A DNA stretch of 64,000 nt from Mugil cephalus (taxonomy: Eukaryota; Chordata; Actinopteri; Mugiliformes; Mugilidae), in NCBI RefSeq assembly GCF_022458985.1, contig NC_061775.1, forward strand, positions 28,984,495 to 29,048,494, written 5' to 3'. The translations under genes were made by a program, and so were the position numbers. This document shows, piece by piece, positions 15,666-27,850 of this stretch (its first letter is position 1; each line of letters starts with the position of its first letter). A model generated the notes under the pieces. The model did no database searches, was not told the DNA's origin, and worked only from the letters and a program-made list of their open reading frames with translations.

Positions 15666-16450
15666 CTCATACACAGAGACATCTTTCAAGGTCTAGTAAT
15701 GGAACTGAGGCCATCATCAACACACTTGAGCTTTCTGCAACCTTGACAGTAAAGTTTCTCCGGGTCAGAGCAACGCTGGCGTCTGGTCTGTTGACTGCTG
15801 CTTCTGTGCTGTGGGCTGTGTCCATGTTCCTGTTGTCCTGTTGTTTCCATGCCTCTCCTGTCCTTCGTGCATCTCTGCAGCTCTGCTCGCGCTCATCTGT
15901 TTCCTCACCCACGGACTACTCGCTATGTTAGCCAGCTAGCTATCAGCTGGCTAAACCTCACCACCACTGGATCCATCTGCCTCCCGGCTTTGTGCATGCG
16001 ATCGCTCACCCTGGACTCGGGTGAGTACGTTTGTGTGTTTGTGGTGGTGATTGTGCCAACCTGGTCTGACCCGCTGCGTCCCTCACCGACACCTGTAGCC
16101 CAGTTGTCTGGCTATCCGGCCGGTGTTTTCGGGGGGAGTCTCCACTCCCTGCCAGCGTGTCAGCTGTGGCCTAGCTGTGTGCCGTCATGGCACAGTGGGG
16201 TTTGCCGGCTACACGGGTACAGTCTGGGGCAGCCAACACCACTCGCTTCACCAACGTCTACACCCGGGACACCGCTCCTTCCACACATCGCACTGCCTAC
16301 CAGCCTTTAGCTAATCAGCTACTAGCTACCGCTACCCGGACTACTCTCCACTGCGCCCCCCCACTGACATCCGACTTCCGTCTTTCCATTCCATCTTACC
16401 CAAATCATCACCTTTCCTACCCACACCAAAGGCCACACCCTGGAATAGTC
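15666..16450. other. No supported gene
   Basis: GC-richer DNA with overlapping open frames on plus, none with recognisable motifs. It may be the 5' part of the LINE fragment that follows. Confidence 0.3.
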
Positions 16451-16880
16451 TGCTCCTCCTTCCTACCCATAACCAACCCCCACCCTCTCCCCTTCCCACT
16501 CTCTGATCACCTCTGTATTCTCTTCTCCGCCCCTCTACCCATGCCCCACAACCTCATCAAACACATCATCTCGTACCGCAACATCAAGGCAGTAAACCCA
16601 CTCACGCTCTCCCAGCTCATATCCTCCACCTTTCCCCCTGACTCTGCACCCTCTTCCCCCAACGACTACGCCACCATGCTCAACACCATCCTCTCTGACT
16701 CCCTTGACTCCCTAGCCCCCTGGAAAACTTTCTCTGTCTTATTCATCAACTCTGCCCCCTGGTACACCCCGGAACTCTGCACCATGAAACAAACCGGCCG
16801 CCAACTTGAACATCTCTACAAACGAACCCGCCCGAAGTGTTCCAATCTATGGACACGTAGAAAGTATAAACCACAAGTTG
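16450..16880 (+). pseudogene. LINE ORF2 fragment (endonuclease to reverse-transcriptase linker)
   Basis: The plus strand reads SDHLCILFSAPLP, then YRNIKAVNPLTLSQLI, LDSLAPWKTF and NSAPWYTPEL. These are the SDH box at the end of the AP endonuclease and the linker blocks (YRN.K, SLAP.K, APW.. ..L) of fish CR1/L2-type LINEs. The frame ends with a stop at about 16900 before any reverse-transcriptase core. Confidence 0.65.
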
Positions 16881-16900
16881 CAAAAAGAGGAAAAAATTAA

Positions 16901-18700
16901 ACATGAGCCATGACAAGACATAAAAACAATGGGTAGAAACCAAGAACCGAAGCATTGGGTAAGTTCCTCTTTTGTAGGCTTTTGCAGTGTCATATGCAGC
17001 AAGTTTTGTGAAGTAGGCATAGAACAAGCTGAATACACTGGTTGGCCCAATCTTTGTGAGAAACCATGAGTCATTCACAGTGTTTGGAGTAAATTGCTAT
17101 AATGCATTCCCTTGTGCTGTAACATGGTAATGACAGGCATTACACATAAAAAAAATAAAAATAAATAATTCAAAAAAATTGTAATTGGTAAAGTGGTTGG
17201 GGGGCGTGGGAGGTGTGGGGGGCTGCTCTGGCCTACATTGGCTTGTGCTCGCTTGGTCGGTCTGGGGGTGTTGGTCGTCGCTCGCCATCTGTGCTGGGGT
17301 GTGACTTGCCCCGTGGCTACGGTGGTTCTCTGGTCTTGTCACCCATGCGCCCCACACTGGGGTGGAGGTTCTCGGGCGCTGGGGCTTCTGACCTGACTCA
17401 TATTAAGGGAATGCCCACATGCATGTGTGTTGTCACCTGCCAGCCCATCCTGGATCACATCAAGAAGAATTGATGAGTCCCGGCTATTAAGGGCTGGATT
17501 ATTGCTTTCACTCTATCACTACGTGCCCTATGGCAGACTTCTCTCCTTCCACTGGGACACCCTCACCCCCCTGGACTCTCTCATCTCTCCAGAGATCTAC
17601 ACAGCACCCCCCTGTACCCAGTCATACCTGAGTGAGGTGACTTGGGAAGCACAGAACCCTACACACCACTAGTTCCTACCAGCACCACACGCCTCTCTTC
17701 CTCTGTCCATCCTTCCACATCTTTTCTGTCCTTTGTTCCCCCCCTCTATTCACTGAGGTGTAGCTCTGCCCTCCCTGCCACACAAGGTCACTACACTCAA
17801 TAAAGATCAACAGGACAGTTCTCAGGGAGGCTGGTGATGGTCACACTCACACACTGAAGTAATAAAGCTTTCAGCTGCAAGAATATAACTGCATCAACCT
17901 CATATAATGTTGACACCCTGTGGTGTTCAACTATGCAGACAAATCCAAACCAAAAAAAAAAAGACAAAAAGGAAATGTGAAAAGTAATTTAAAAAATATC
18001 TGGTGTCCAGCTCTTCAAGCTGTAGGACGAGTTATATATCAAAACCTGCGGTTTGATCGGGATCGGTGTGCTATTACTTTTATCAACGAAATATGAATTT
18101 CTTGCGATGTTGCAAAAAAAATGCATTTTTGTTTTTTAAACGTCTACTGCTCAGGCATACTTTCACCTAGAGACTTCATTTAAACTTCATTAAAACAAGC
18201 TATAGACGCTGTAACAACTCACCTTTTCGGGTTGAAGTTACTTACACTCAAGGGGGATCTTTTCAGGACAATTATTTCCCTTTAAGTGAAATGAATACTA
18301 TACAGAAAGTCTAACCCACACTTTGTCCGTAAACCCATAGAAAAAAAACACCAAAATCCGTCATGGATATATGGGGTCCCTCATTTAATTAACAGAAATG
18401 AGGTCTCGTCCAGATGAAAAATAAGCAATAATTTTGTTCCAAAAAAAGCAGGAGAAAAACAAAAATGTGCGATTGATCACCAACTGGTATACCAGACCAA
18501 AAAAGACCAGACAGAGCTGCTTCGCTTTAGAATTAAAGCTGTCCATGCATTACCAAGAGAGATGATGTGACAGTTTAGACTATTTCAGTCACACGTGCAC
18601 ACGTTCAAGCGTCTGAAGCGCTGGCTTTAGTACAATAGTGACACGCACTAATGTGTATAATGTGTGAACACCTACAGTATAACTCGTAGCTAGAAAATTT
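16901..18700. other. Repeat-like gene-poor interval
   Basis: No gene is supported. 17190-17390 is GC-rich with GGTCGG/GTGGGG runs, different in base composition from its neighbours and likely a mobile-element piece. AT-rich DNA follows from 17900. Confidence 0.3.
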
Positions 18701-18734
18701 AATTTTCCCCACTTTGCCACCGGCCCCATGCCCT

Positions 18735-18760
18735 GCTGCTGCTGCTGCTGCTGCTGCTTT
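18735..18760. repeat. CTG trinucleotide run
   Basis: About eight uninterrupted CTG triplets, read as GCTGCTGCTG. Confidence 0.9.
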
Positions 18761-20640
18761 GGTGCACCGGTGTATCTTTGGTTATGCCTCGTGCACATCA
18801 GCACAGCTATACTCGCTCTGGAAGCAACTTTCCCAAAATGTTTCCCCTTTTTGTGCTAGTGTGTGTGTAGTGTTGTCCCCCCCCCGTTGCTTTATGTCTA
18901 GTGTTCAGGTGCTGTTAGGGTTAGGGTTAGAAGTCCTGTCCATTCAAATTCCACTGAGGCTAAAATTGAGGTGACAGTGAGAAACTGGCTGCGGCTAAGC
19001 AGGGACAGGAAGGGTTTGTAGCAAAGGCGAGGCGTGCAAGCATCATAAGCTACTGTCAATAACTTTCTTTTCCCGATTTTATTATTATTTAAATATTATT
19101 TTTTAAATAAATAAAATGAAGTCGTCTGACATTGAACCATCAGTCTCTTTATCTGTGAAACTTAGCTAAGTGTGACAGGATGCTGACGTATAACAGGAAC
19201 TGTACCATTGCTCAGACGCGAAATGGATGAAGAGGCTGTGCTCATTTACGCACACTGGATCATCAGGACCTGACAGTTATTCATTTTCTATGTTCTGCAG
19301 CATATCTACACAGATCAGTTGTTACACATAACCTCAGGTTCATACGGGATTGTTTATAGTAAAGCATAACTTATAGACCAACCCCAAGCCCCATCAGAGC
19401 TGTCAGGATATTTTTATTTTTTAGTGGCTGAAATTATTTTAATTATTCCTTTCACCCTTACTATCATTAATTCTCAATTCAATATCATTCAAAACTTGAG
19501 AGAGAGAGAGAGAGAGAGACAGGTCCATGTCAGCCTACCTTTTGTCAGTTTGATATTTCGTTTTAACCAAAAAAAAAACAAACAAAACAAAAAAAAAACG
19601 TGAAAACTAAAATACCGTGTTTTTCTTTTTCTTTTTAACGTTTTAAACAAAAACCAATAAACAGACTTTTTTTTTTCCATTTTTTTGTTGTTGTCTGAGT
19701 TATTTGTACATTGAGACAAGCGTGCACACAGGTGTCCGCTGCGTTCGCACATGGCATGACCCTTTCATTTTTGGTGTACTCGCAATACGCGTGCCTGTAC
19801 ACATGCATATTTTTCAGTCAGGTGTGTGCGTGTGTGTTTGTGTGTAACTGTAATCACAAAGTTGCCTGTGTGGGTGTGTTGGTGTGTGTGTTGGTGTGTG
19901 TTGTAACATAAATGTGTGGGACACAGGGATCAGCTGTATTAACAGCAGAGACAACTGTGACTCGGGCGTTGCCCCATTGCCCTAATAACATTAATCTCAT
20001 TATGATATGTGTTTGTTGTTTGTTATGTCCTAACCCAGCTAAGGGATACACATGCACTATGCCATCCACTTAATGTGAAAGACAATAATACATCACACCA
20101 GGCCACCTTCTTCGGGGGTTCAGTTCTGATGCGAATGTGTCCATCGTAGGTGTTTCTGGCAGTGGATAGAGGTCGGCATGGACATTGTGACTGGTGTGGA
20201 GCTACTCAGCATCACGCACTGTGAGTTCTGACATATTTTCATTAGACCCAACATTCAGTTTTTCAACCTTTGTTCCCTACACACACCAACAACCACATTT
20301 TCAGTTCACAGCTTTCGTCCCTTGGACAACTTTTTATAAGTGCTACCACTACAGACCATGAACACCCCATAATTTTATAGGTGCTCTGACTCACTACCAC
20401 AATTTGACAGAATTTGAGATCATCAGCATTATTCACTTGAGCAGTGATTATGAATAATTCGATGAAAAGGTGTGTCCAGACTTTTGACTGGTAGTGTATT
20501 AAAAAATACCAGCATTAACAGACTCAGTCAAGTTGTAAGTAAATAACAACCACCAATACTAATAACTACAGTTGGTGAAAAACCAACTGAAGTTAATGAA
20601 AGGTTGAAGTGGTGGAGACTGAATACACATCAATATCATA
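18761..20640. other. Gene-poor interval with simple repeats
   Basis: An AG run lies at 19498-19519 and A-rich tracts lie at 19565-19680. A GT-rich stretch spans about 19820-19900. The phrase GTCCAGACTTTTGACTGGTA near 20473 is a common end of fish Tc1-like/MITE repeats. No coding gene is supported. Confidence 0.35.
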
Positions 20641-20659
20641 AATAATAGTGTTAGACTCC

Positions 20660-21150
20660 AATGGAAAGATCTTAGACTAACTTTATTGTCATTTTGTATG
20701 CACAGGGTGTACACAGAACAAAATTTCATTGCATATGGCTCAGGACAATGTAATAAACAGATAAAATAAAATGAAAATACAGCAGCACTGTAGATGTAAG
20801 GTGCATTGTATCTTAGTGCAAAAAAATGTTTAACAGTGCAAAATATTGGTGCAAAATGACAGTAAAAAATGTTCAGTTATGTACATGTACAGTGTGAAGT
20901 GAAGTCCAGTTAAGGATACAAGGCCAGATAAGAGTTCAACGGTCTGATGGCAAGGAGGGAAAAGCTGTTGCAGAACCTGGTGAGATCTGTTATTAAAAAC
21001 AAGTATTGCACCAAAAATGACATGAGTATGGGTATTACGCTTGAGAAAGCCTCCAGCTGTCTCATACAGGGGGTGAGAGGGGTTGTTCTTAAAGAAGGAC
21101 TGGGAGGTCCGGGGATGCATTTGGGAACTCAAAAGCTAAAAAAAAAATAC
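20660..21150. mobile_element. Fish interspersed repeat, family not resolved
   Basis: It starts CTTTATTGTCATTTTGTATG and includes AGTTCAACGGTCTGATGGCA and GAAAAGCTGTTGCAGAACCT. Sequences of this form recur widely in fish genomes and behave as dispersed repeats. I cannot assign a class from this copy. Confidence 0.45.
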
Positions 21151-21169
21151 AGAACAGAAGTAATATGAG

Positions 21170-22680
21170 GCAGCTAATTTTCAAGCAATTTTTCCAGCGG
21201 ATGATTTAAGTCTGTTCAAGTCTAATTCCTCCATCAGCTGATAAAGAAAGGATGATAAGACACTAGACTGGTCAACTGCACCAGAGGTTATTAGTTTATG
21301 TGGGACAGTGCATATTAATCAACATTGATGTGTTAGTCATCAGTGTAAATGCACCAGTCTTAGCATAGATGGTAATTTTCAGCCTTAGTCCTAAGGCAGC
21401 TACACAACACAAAGAGACTTTAAATCAACATTCATACAAAAGACAATTACAGAACCAGACACAATGTCAACACAAACCAAAAAGAACACAGACGGTATCA
21501 GAACAGACATGGTCCAAGAATCCAGAGAGCATGCATCAGATTAGGAAACTTTTAGGCTACGTGAGTACATGTCTGGTTAGTTTTTAACCAGTGTTTGAGA
21601 TTTTTATTTATTTATTTATTTTTTAAAATAAGTAGTTGTGGCTGTTCCGGGTGGGTGGTGGTAACTTGTTTCAGCTAGGGTTAGTGTTACCGCGTACCTC
21701 TTACAGATAAAACCATTTGGAAAACTTTGTATTGTTGGATTGGACTGAAATGTCCTAAGTTTGTTATAACATTTAGATATTACTGACAGAGAAATAACAA
21801 GAAGTATGAAGTGTGTACTTGTTTGTGGCTTCAGCATGAAATACTGCTGTGGTCCAACAATGAGTTGTGTGAACACAGTTGGACAATGAGTCATTAAGAG
21901 GTGAAGATAAGACGAGGACTTCTGCTTGGTATGTGGCTTTAATACAGGCTGTAAATATCTGCAACTCACAATATGGAGCTGCCTGTTCTCAGCATATGTA
22001 TTCAGGTAAACAATATAGATTAATTACATTCTACTGGGTTCTTATTAGTGACATCATCAGATACTAGACAGTGTCAAGTGGACTTTCATCACAGAATAAA
22101 ATAAGTTGTGTGGTAGAACACATTGGGGATTTGTGTGTTTTTTTCCTTTTTATACTTTACGATGCCAAGATCTGTACTTAGAGTTTATTTTAAGCTGAGG
22201 GTCCAGTGACTTTTGGGCCCATGAAAAATTGAGCTTAGAATGGGCAGTTTAAGGTCATAATTGTTTTAAAATGCTATTGTTCTGGTAAGTAATGAAAATA
22301 AAACAAAAATGTGTCCATGTCCAAAGAAATATGTATCTGACTGTAAATATTTATTTAGTGATTGGTGTAAAACTGACCTTGGAGACATGCAAATTTCCTC
22401 AATGCTTTTAGAGCTAAAGTCATACAAACAAACTAAAATAATGGTTCCTCCTTCTTACTCTTTTGATCATGAAGGCATGTCAAATCATGCAAACTAAGAA
22501 CTGTCAGAGAGGAGTTGACATTAATTCTAAAAGTATTTAAACTGAAAAACTATAATTATTAAGAAACAACAATGCCTCTTACGCTCACTTAAAATACCCA
22601 TGGTTGTAAATATGTTGGCCTGCATAAGTGCTGGCTCATATTTAAATAAGGACATTTACAGGTTTGGACAGGACAGGTTT
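21170..22680. other. Gene-poor interval upstream of the deaminase gene
   Basis: AT-rich DNA without a credible open frame. It has no repeat structure that I can define. Confidence 0.3.
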
Positions 22681-22690
22681 GGCCATGCCC

Positions 22691-22697
22691 TATAAAA
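22691..22697 (+). promoter_or_regulatory. Candidate TATA box of the SNAD-like gene
   Basis: TATAAAA lies about 30 bases before a plausible leader exon (about 22720-22786) that ends in a consensus donor ACAG|GTAAAA. Linking this leader to the coding exons 1.7 kb away is an inference from strand and order. Confidence 0.35.
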
Positions 22698-23231
22698 TGT
22701 CTCTTCCTTGTTATGACATTCACTCTTGCACCAGCTTGCACTGGAAACCGACAATACCTGACAGACATCCTTCTGCAAAAGAACAGGTAAAAGATTTTGT
22801 ATGTAAAATTAGAGCTTAACATGTTCTTTTTTTCTGCATTTCTTAGCAGGGAATGTAAAAAGGAGACAGTGGTTGGATTTTAAAATGTAAACAAATGCCG
22901 AACTGGTAAACATGTTTAAATAAAGGCTTTATAATAGTAGAAAGCGCTACTCTAAATAGCCATCTTGAACATATTTTAAATGTTTTCAGGTAAACTAGAT
23001 ATTATTAAAACACATAACTTTTGTTCCGAGGCTGCAAACACCAATAACACAATAATGACACCTGGAATTTCCCTGCATTTCCCACGACTGTCTCCAGTGT
23101 GTTCGTTGAAAACGCAATCAAAAAGAAACATTTCCAACAACATGGCCAAGGTGTAGTATATCAGGCCTGTTTGAGATGATGTGCATTATTTTATATAAGT
23201 GTTTTCATTATAAATAAAGGAAACTACTTTA

Positions 23232-23470
23232 TATTTACGGTGGGTCCAGGTTCGAGTCCAGCTGGGGCCTTTCTTGGTGGAGTTTGTCCCTGTGTCTGTG
23301 TGGGTTTTCTCTCTGGACTACTCTGGTTTCCTCCCACCTTCAGAGACATGCTCGCTAGGCTGAGTAGTGACTCTAAGTTGACCCTAGGTGTGAGTGTGAA
23401 TGGTTGTTTGTCCCTGTGTTAGCTCTGAAATGATGACCCTAGTGAGGATAAGTGGCAGTATGAGATGAGA
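23232..23470 (+). mobile_element. tRNA-derived SINE, 5'-truncated
   Basis: CAGGTTCGAGTCCAGC contains a good Pol III B box (GGTTCGAGTCC). The body has GACTACTCTGGTTTCCTCCC, GACATGCTCGCTAGG and GTGAGTGTGAATGGTTGT, the usual order in fish tRNA-SINEs of the V-SINE/HE1-like form. The A-box half is missing. It lies in the proposed first intron of the deaminase gene. Confidence 0.7.
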
Positions 23471-24470
23471 TCCTTATATTTATCTCCTCAAATGTGTGAT
23501 TTTATTCACAATATAATACAGTAGTAAACCTTACTGTGTATCTCTAACATGTCTCTTGGTTATTATAATGATCAATTTTCACATGGCATTAAAGTTTTGA
23601 AACAATAAATTCAAAATGGCAGAAGAGTGAGAATAATGGAGAGCGGGATAAGAAAACAAATTGAAAAAGTTATATAGTATCTATTGTGTGAATGTGTGTG
23701 TGCTATGTGAGTGAATGGGTGTGTGACTGTAAAAGCGTTTTGAGTACCAATAGTTAGAAAAGTACTTTATAAAAAGCAAGATCAGATCAAGCGAAATTTG
23801 TTCAAAGCCTTTTTAAAATTTGTCTTTAGGTTAAGTATTAGTGGCATAGAAAGCTGAAAGGGCTCCTAAAAAAAAAACAAAATAATATCACTACATTCAC
23901 ATAATAGTACCTCCTTAGCTTTCCTAACCCTACTGTACTACTGTGGTGCCTCTATATGGCTCCTAACCCTGGTCTTTATTTCCCGATTATTGTCCTTCAT
24001 TAGCTTCTTGTATTCATACAATCAAATTCACTTTCATATTATAAATTCAGATTCTATATTGGTATGCTGTTGGTCCAAACAGCATTGTTCTTTCTCTTTT
24101 TCATGACTTTAATTTCTTCGTTCTCTTCCTCTGTTTCTTTCAGGCTCAATATTCACCCACACAACACAGCACATGATCAGACACAACATATAACCTGACA
24201 TGTTCTGTAGATGTTTGATACCAGCAAGTGATGTGTGCATGTAACATAAGTGTTTGTTTGAAATAAATAAAAATACATTTCCACTAAATTATCTTCCAGT
24301 ACAGAGATTTAGTATAAGGTTCCCTGGTGGTTGGGTTAGATGAATTCTCTCCTATACAGTTGTTGTGGTTTTGGTGGAGCTAAGACAATAAGGGTTAAGG
24401 TTAGAGGTTAGAGTTATACTTCATAGTTATTTAATCCTCCACTCTGATGCTGTTTGTTAGAAACTCTCAG

Positions 24471-26351
24471 ATGGCTGGTCTGTGCTGGATGGTTGTCACC
24501 GTGACTGTGTTGGTCTCCACTGAGATCAGTTCAGCTGTGGACCAGAACCAGCTTAAAGTAATAGTACAGGAAATCCAGAACAGGTGAGTCAACTTTCTGG
24601 TTACATGTCTGATAGTAAAATACTGTATCACAAAGAAACATGAGTAAACTGAGTTGGACTTTTATTTTAAGTAGGGTTATGGATTATTTTTCTAGAGTCT
24701 TTGTATCATCTGCAGTAAATGCTGGTCAGTTTGGGAACCCAGAGGTGTGCTGGCGAAAACCCAAGTAATGAAGTGCAGGGAACATTTTAGCCACAGAGAA
24801 GGAACATAATAAAAGTCCTTCTACGTTGAACTGTGTGCTATATTTAGACTGGCGTGGAATTCATCTTTACTCACACAACATTTTCCAACCTGCACTCTTC
24901 AGAGCCAACACACCACATGGTCAAAGACAGTGAATCGTGTTTTTTTAGTTTTTTAAACCTCTGAAGAGAGAGCTATATAACCATCAGTTCCCCTCTAAAA
25001 ATGCTCTCTGCTAACTGGGTGCAGCAATAACAATATTTAAAATATAGCTTACTGATAAAGAGTATATTATTCAGCCCTTTTAGTACTGAAGAGCAGCTAA
25101 TACTTCCTCTCAAAAGCTGAACTCACTATGCAGAACAAACTGATTCCAATCATCTATTGTATTTACAGCACTTTTCTAAAGTCCAGCCTGTTTTTGGTAA
25201 ATGTATCATCTGTGCATCTTTATTTATTACCTTCTGATCATCCATGCCATCAAATAAAAGTCTCATTTGTATCGTTTCCTTTGGCAGGTATAGACCAAGC
25301 TATGTGGACAAAAATCAAGTTCAGTAAGTAATTAAGTACACTTGCCTAAGGTTACACAATACAAACCATTTCTTTGCAAAATGAAAGACACACTGCTCCA
25401 AAGTTTAAGACAGAGGAGATAACTGGAGAACTTTGCACCACTATTTGACAGAAAAAAATGATACATTATTCAATTTCTTGTGCATCTTTCACACTAACCA
25501 GATAAAGGTACATCTGAAATTATTTGAGGATCAAGATAACTGACAATAACAGATTCCTTAAGAAGTTCTACAGCATATTCATATATTCATATTGATCCCT
25601 AGGTATTTAGAAAGGGACGTAACTTCAGTCCAATTGATATATAGTTTTTAATGGTTAATATTCTTTTTTTTTCTTTAGAAAATTTCCCATGTTCAGTGTG
25701 GCAGTCACCGTCCCGTACAACAATGACCAGAAAACGTATGATATGACAGAAGTCCATGAGGATGGTCAGCAAGTGAGAGACACGATTCTGAAATGCCGTG
25801 TGTACACCAGTAGCAGGGTGGTGGCTGCCACCGTTCTGAGATGGCCTAATGTTCTGAGTCAGTGTCCTGATGAACTTGTGCAATGGCCTCATGTTTTAAG
25901 AAATTGTAAGAAAGGGGTTAAGACATGGGCTGATGTTCAGAAATATTGTCCTGAGGCGGTCCATGAGGGTAGAGCTGATCATGCAGAGTACCGCATCCTA
26001 CAGAACTTCAACTCCTTGATCACAAATCGCAACAGAAATGATTTGTTGGTTTTCTATGTCCGTGCATCCCCATGTCCTAGTAGATGTACAAGACCAGACA
26101 GTCACTGGAACATTCTGACAAGTATAACACAGGTCACAGGCTGGGATAATTATGCTGTTGTTTTCTCTGATATATTCAAACCCCGTGATGGTTCATGGAT
26201 TGCAGAGGAAGAACAACGTGGAGCACTTGAACGGCTTGCGACAGACATTGGTCTAAAAAACATATTCCGTTGTTACGGACAAGGAAGTGCTTTTCAGTGC
26301 ACCAGCTGCTCTGAAAAGGGTTCAGTTAACGAGCAGTGTTACAAACCCTAA
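24471..26351 (+). CDS. Secreted AID/APOBEC-like deaminase-fold protein (probable SNAD family)
   Basis: Exons 24471-24583, 25288-25323 and 25679-26351 join in phase with GT-AG introns to give 273 aa. Residues 1-22 form a signal peptide ending ISSA|VDQ, so the product is probably secreted. The last exon carries H151-A-E153 (HAEYRIL) and SPCPSRC at 180-186. These match the zinc-binding HAE and PC...C motifs of the cytidine-deaminase superfamily; the second has one more residue between the cysteines than the usual PCxxC. A WPNVLSQCP / WPHVLRNC / WADVQKYCP repeat lies at about 105-143, and five further cysteines follow or flank it. From memory, this layout fits teleost secreted deaminases called SNAD. 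Substrate and activity are unknown. A dead copy of the first exon lies at 14177. Confidence 0.8.
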
Positions 26352-26399
26352 CACCTTCCAGTAAAACAAGAAACTTGAAAATGTTTACACAATCAAGTT

Positions 26400-26990
26400 T
26401 AATGCAAATATGGTTTCACACCGCGCTGAGGTCATGTTGGGTTTTTGTCCTGTCTCCATGTTTTGTCTTTTAACTTCCTGTTTTATTTTGAAAAGAAACT
26501 CTCCTCTGCTTTCAGGTCTCTTGCCCTTCCTCTTGTGTTACCAGTGTGATTGTCGTCTCTGATTCCCATTTACTTCCACCTCTTCCCCATTAACTCCATG
26601 TGTTCAAATAGTCTGCATCTCCCTTGTCTAGTGCCAGGGTGTTAGTCTTTGTGTGTTCACCTCAGCCTTACCACAGCCCTGATCAACATTGCTTTTTGAA
26701 TTGTGCCCTGATTCCTCCTTTACTGAATTCTTTTGTTTGTTAGTCTCTCATAGTGATTTTCCTTTGTGTTTGACTTCAGCCTTTTGAGTTTCCTCCCTGT
26801 AGTGGAGTGATTTTTGGTTTTAGCTTTTCTTGAAAGAAGTTTTTGTTTAGCCTTTTTTTCAGAGCCTGTTTATTTTCTTTGTTTTGTATTTTGAACCCGA
26901 GCCGCCTTATTAAAGACTGGTATCAAGAAACCTTAACCCTGCATCTGTGTCCTGAGTCCTTGCTTGGTTGTGATATATGAAACCAGCCAC
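26400..26990 (+). mobile_element. Probable retroelement tail downstream of the deaminase gene
   Basis: Pyrimidine-rich non-coding DNA that ends TTATTAAAGACTGG and then CCTGCATCTGTGTCCTGAGT. This resembles the terminal parts of fish retroelements and the similar tail near 11500. It may also supply the poly(A) signal (ATTAAA, about 26909) of the deaminase gene. Confidence 0.35.
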
Positions 26991-27271
26991 CAGAACAAAA
27001 TAGGGTAACCCTTTACCTGTTACCTTGCTCAAGAATTATATGATTAGCATAATAGCATAATTTCCTCTGTCATATTTTAATGTTTTTGTAAAACAAGATT
27101 TTTTTTAAAAAATTATTTTGTGTAAGTCAAAAACAGCACATTGTAATGGCAAATTCAATTCATTTGTTTTAACCATTTGAGACACCCAACCTCTCTCCTT
27201 TCTAACATAAGGAACCAAATGGTTTTGACTTAACTTGCATCTAAATACAAGACCCTGCAGGACACTCCAGG

Positions 27272-27509
27272 TGTAAAACACACCCAAGGGAATCGGCGCC
27301 GATACCTGCGGCAGACAAAGGGGTGTGAAACGTACCCTGGGGGCTGTCCTCAGGTATAAATGTTTAGGTCTCCCCTTATTTGGGGTCTTTCTTCATCATT
27401 GACTGCTCGCGTGTTGATTGACCTTTTCTTTGCAAAGAAAATAAAACCTTGTCGGCCGGCAGAAGTCTCTATTTCATTCCTCACCAGTAACGGAGAAATT
27501 TCCACGACA
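27272..27509 (+). mobile_element. LTR, plus orientation
   Basis: It runs from TGTAAAAC to CACGACA. It contains GGTATAAATG near 27352 as a TATA box and GAAAATAAAACC near 27438 as a poly(A) signal. It matches the minus-oriented LTR at 9729-9952 and is followed directly by a primer-binding site. No gag, pol or env frame is found after it. Confidence 0.7.
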
Positions 27510-27512
27510 ATT

Positions 27513-27530
27513 TGGTGTCAGAAGTGGGAT
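27513..27530 (+). other. Retroelement primer-binding site
   Basis: TGGTGTCAGAAGTGGGAT starts three bases after the LTR end. Its form is that of a site complementary to the 3' end of a tRNA (leucine type, from memory). It shows that the LTR is a 5' LTR. Confidence 0.65.
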
Positions 27531-27850
27531 CCCTCGAGCGATCTTTTGGGACAGGACACGGACAGTGACAGGCCATCCTGGAAGAAAAACTTTCAGCCTC
27601 CAACCTCAAAATTCTCTTCTGAGAAGGGAGGACTGACCGCAAACGCCCCAGATCGTTGCCGCTGGGATTTCCACGAACATAATTCAGCGAAATTCATCTG
27701 GTGAGCACTGAAATATTGACTATATATATCCTTTCTTTAAAATTTGGGTTTAAATTTGGCTTAACATTTCCATTTCTCACATATTCACAATCGTCCAGGT
27801 CTTTGTTACTTGTTCCTTAAACGAAGTAACCCGTTTTTTTTAACTGTTTT
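27531..27850. other. Remnant retroelement leader, no coding
   Basis: About 320 bases between the primer-binding site and the 3' break point of the minus-strand Penelope-like element. No motif was found. Confidence 0.35.
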
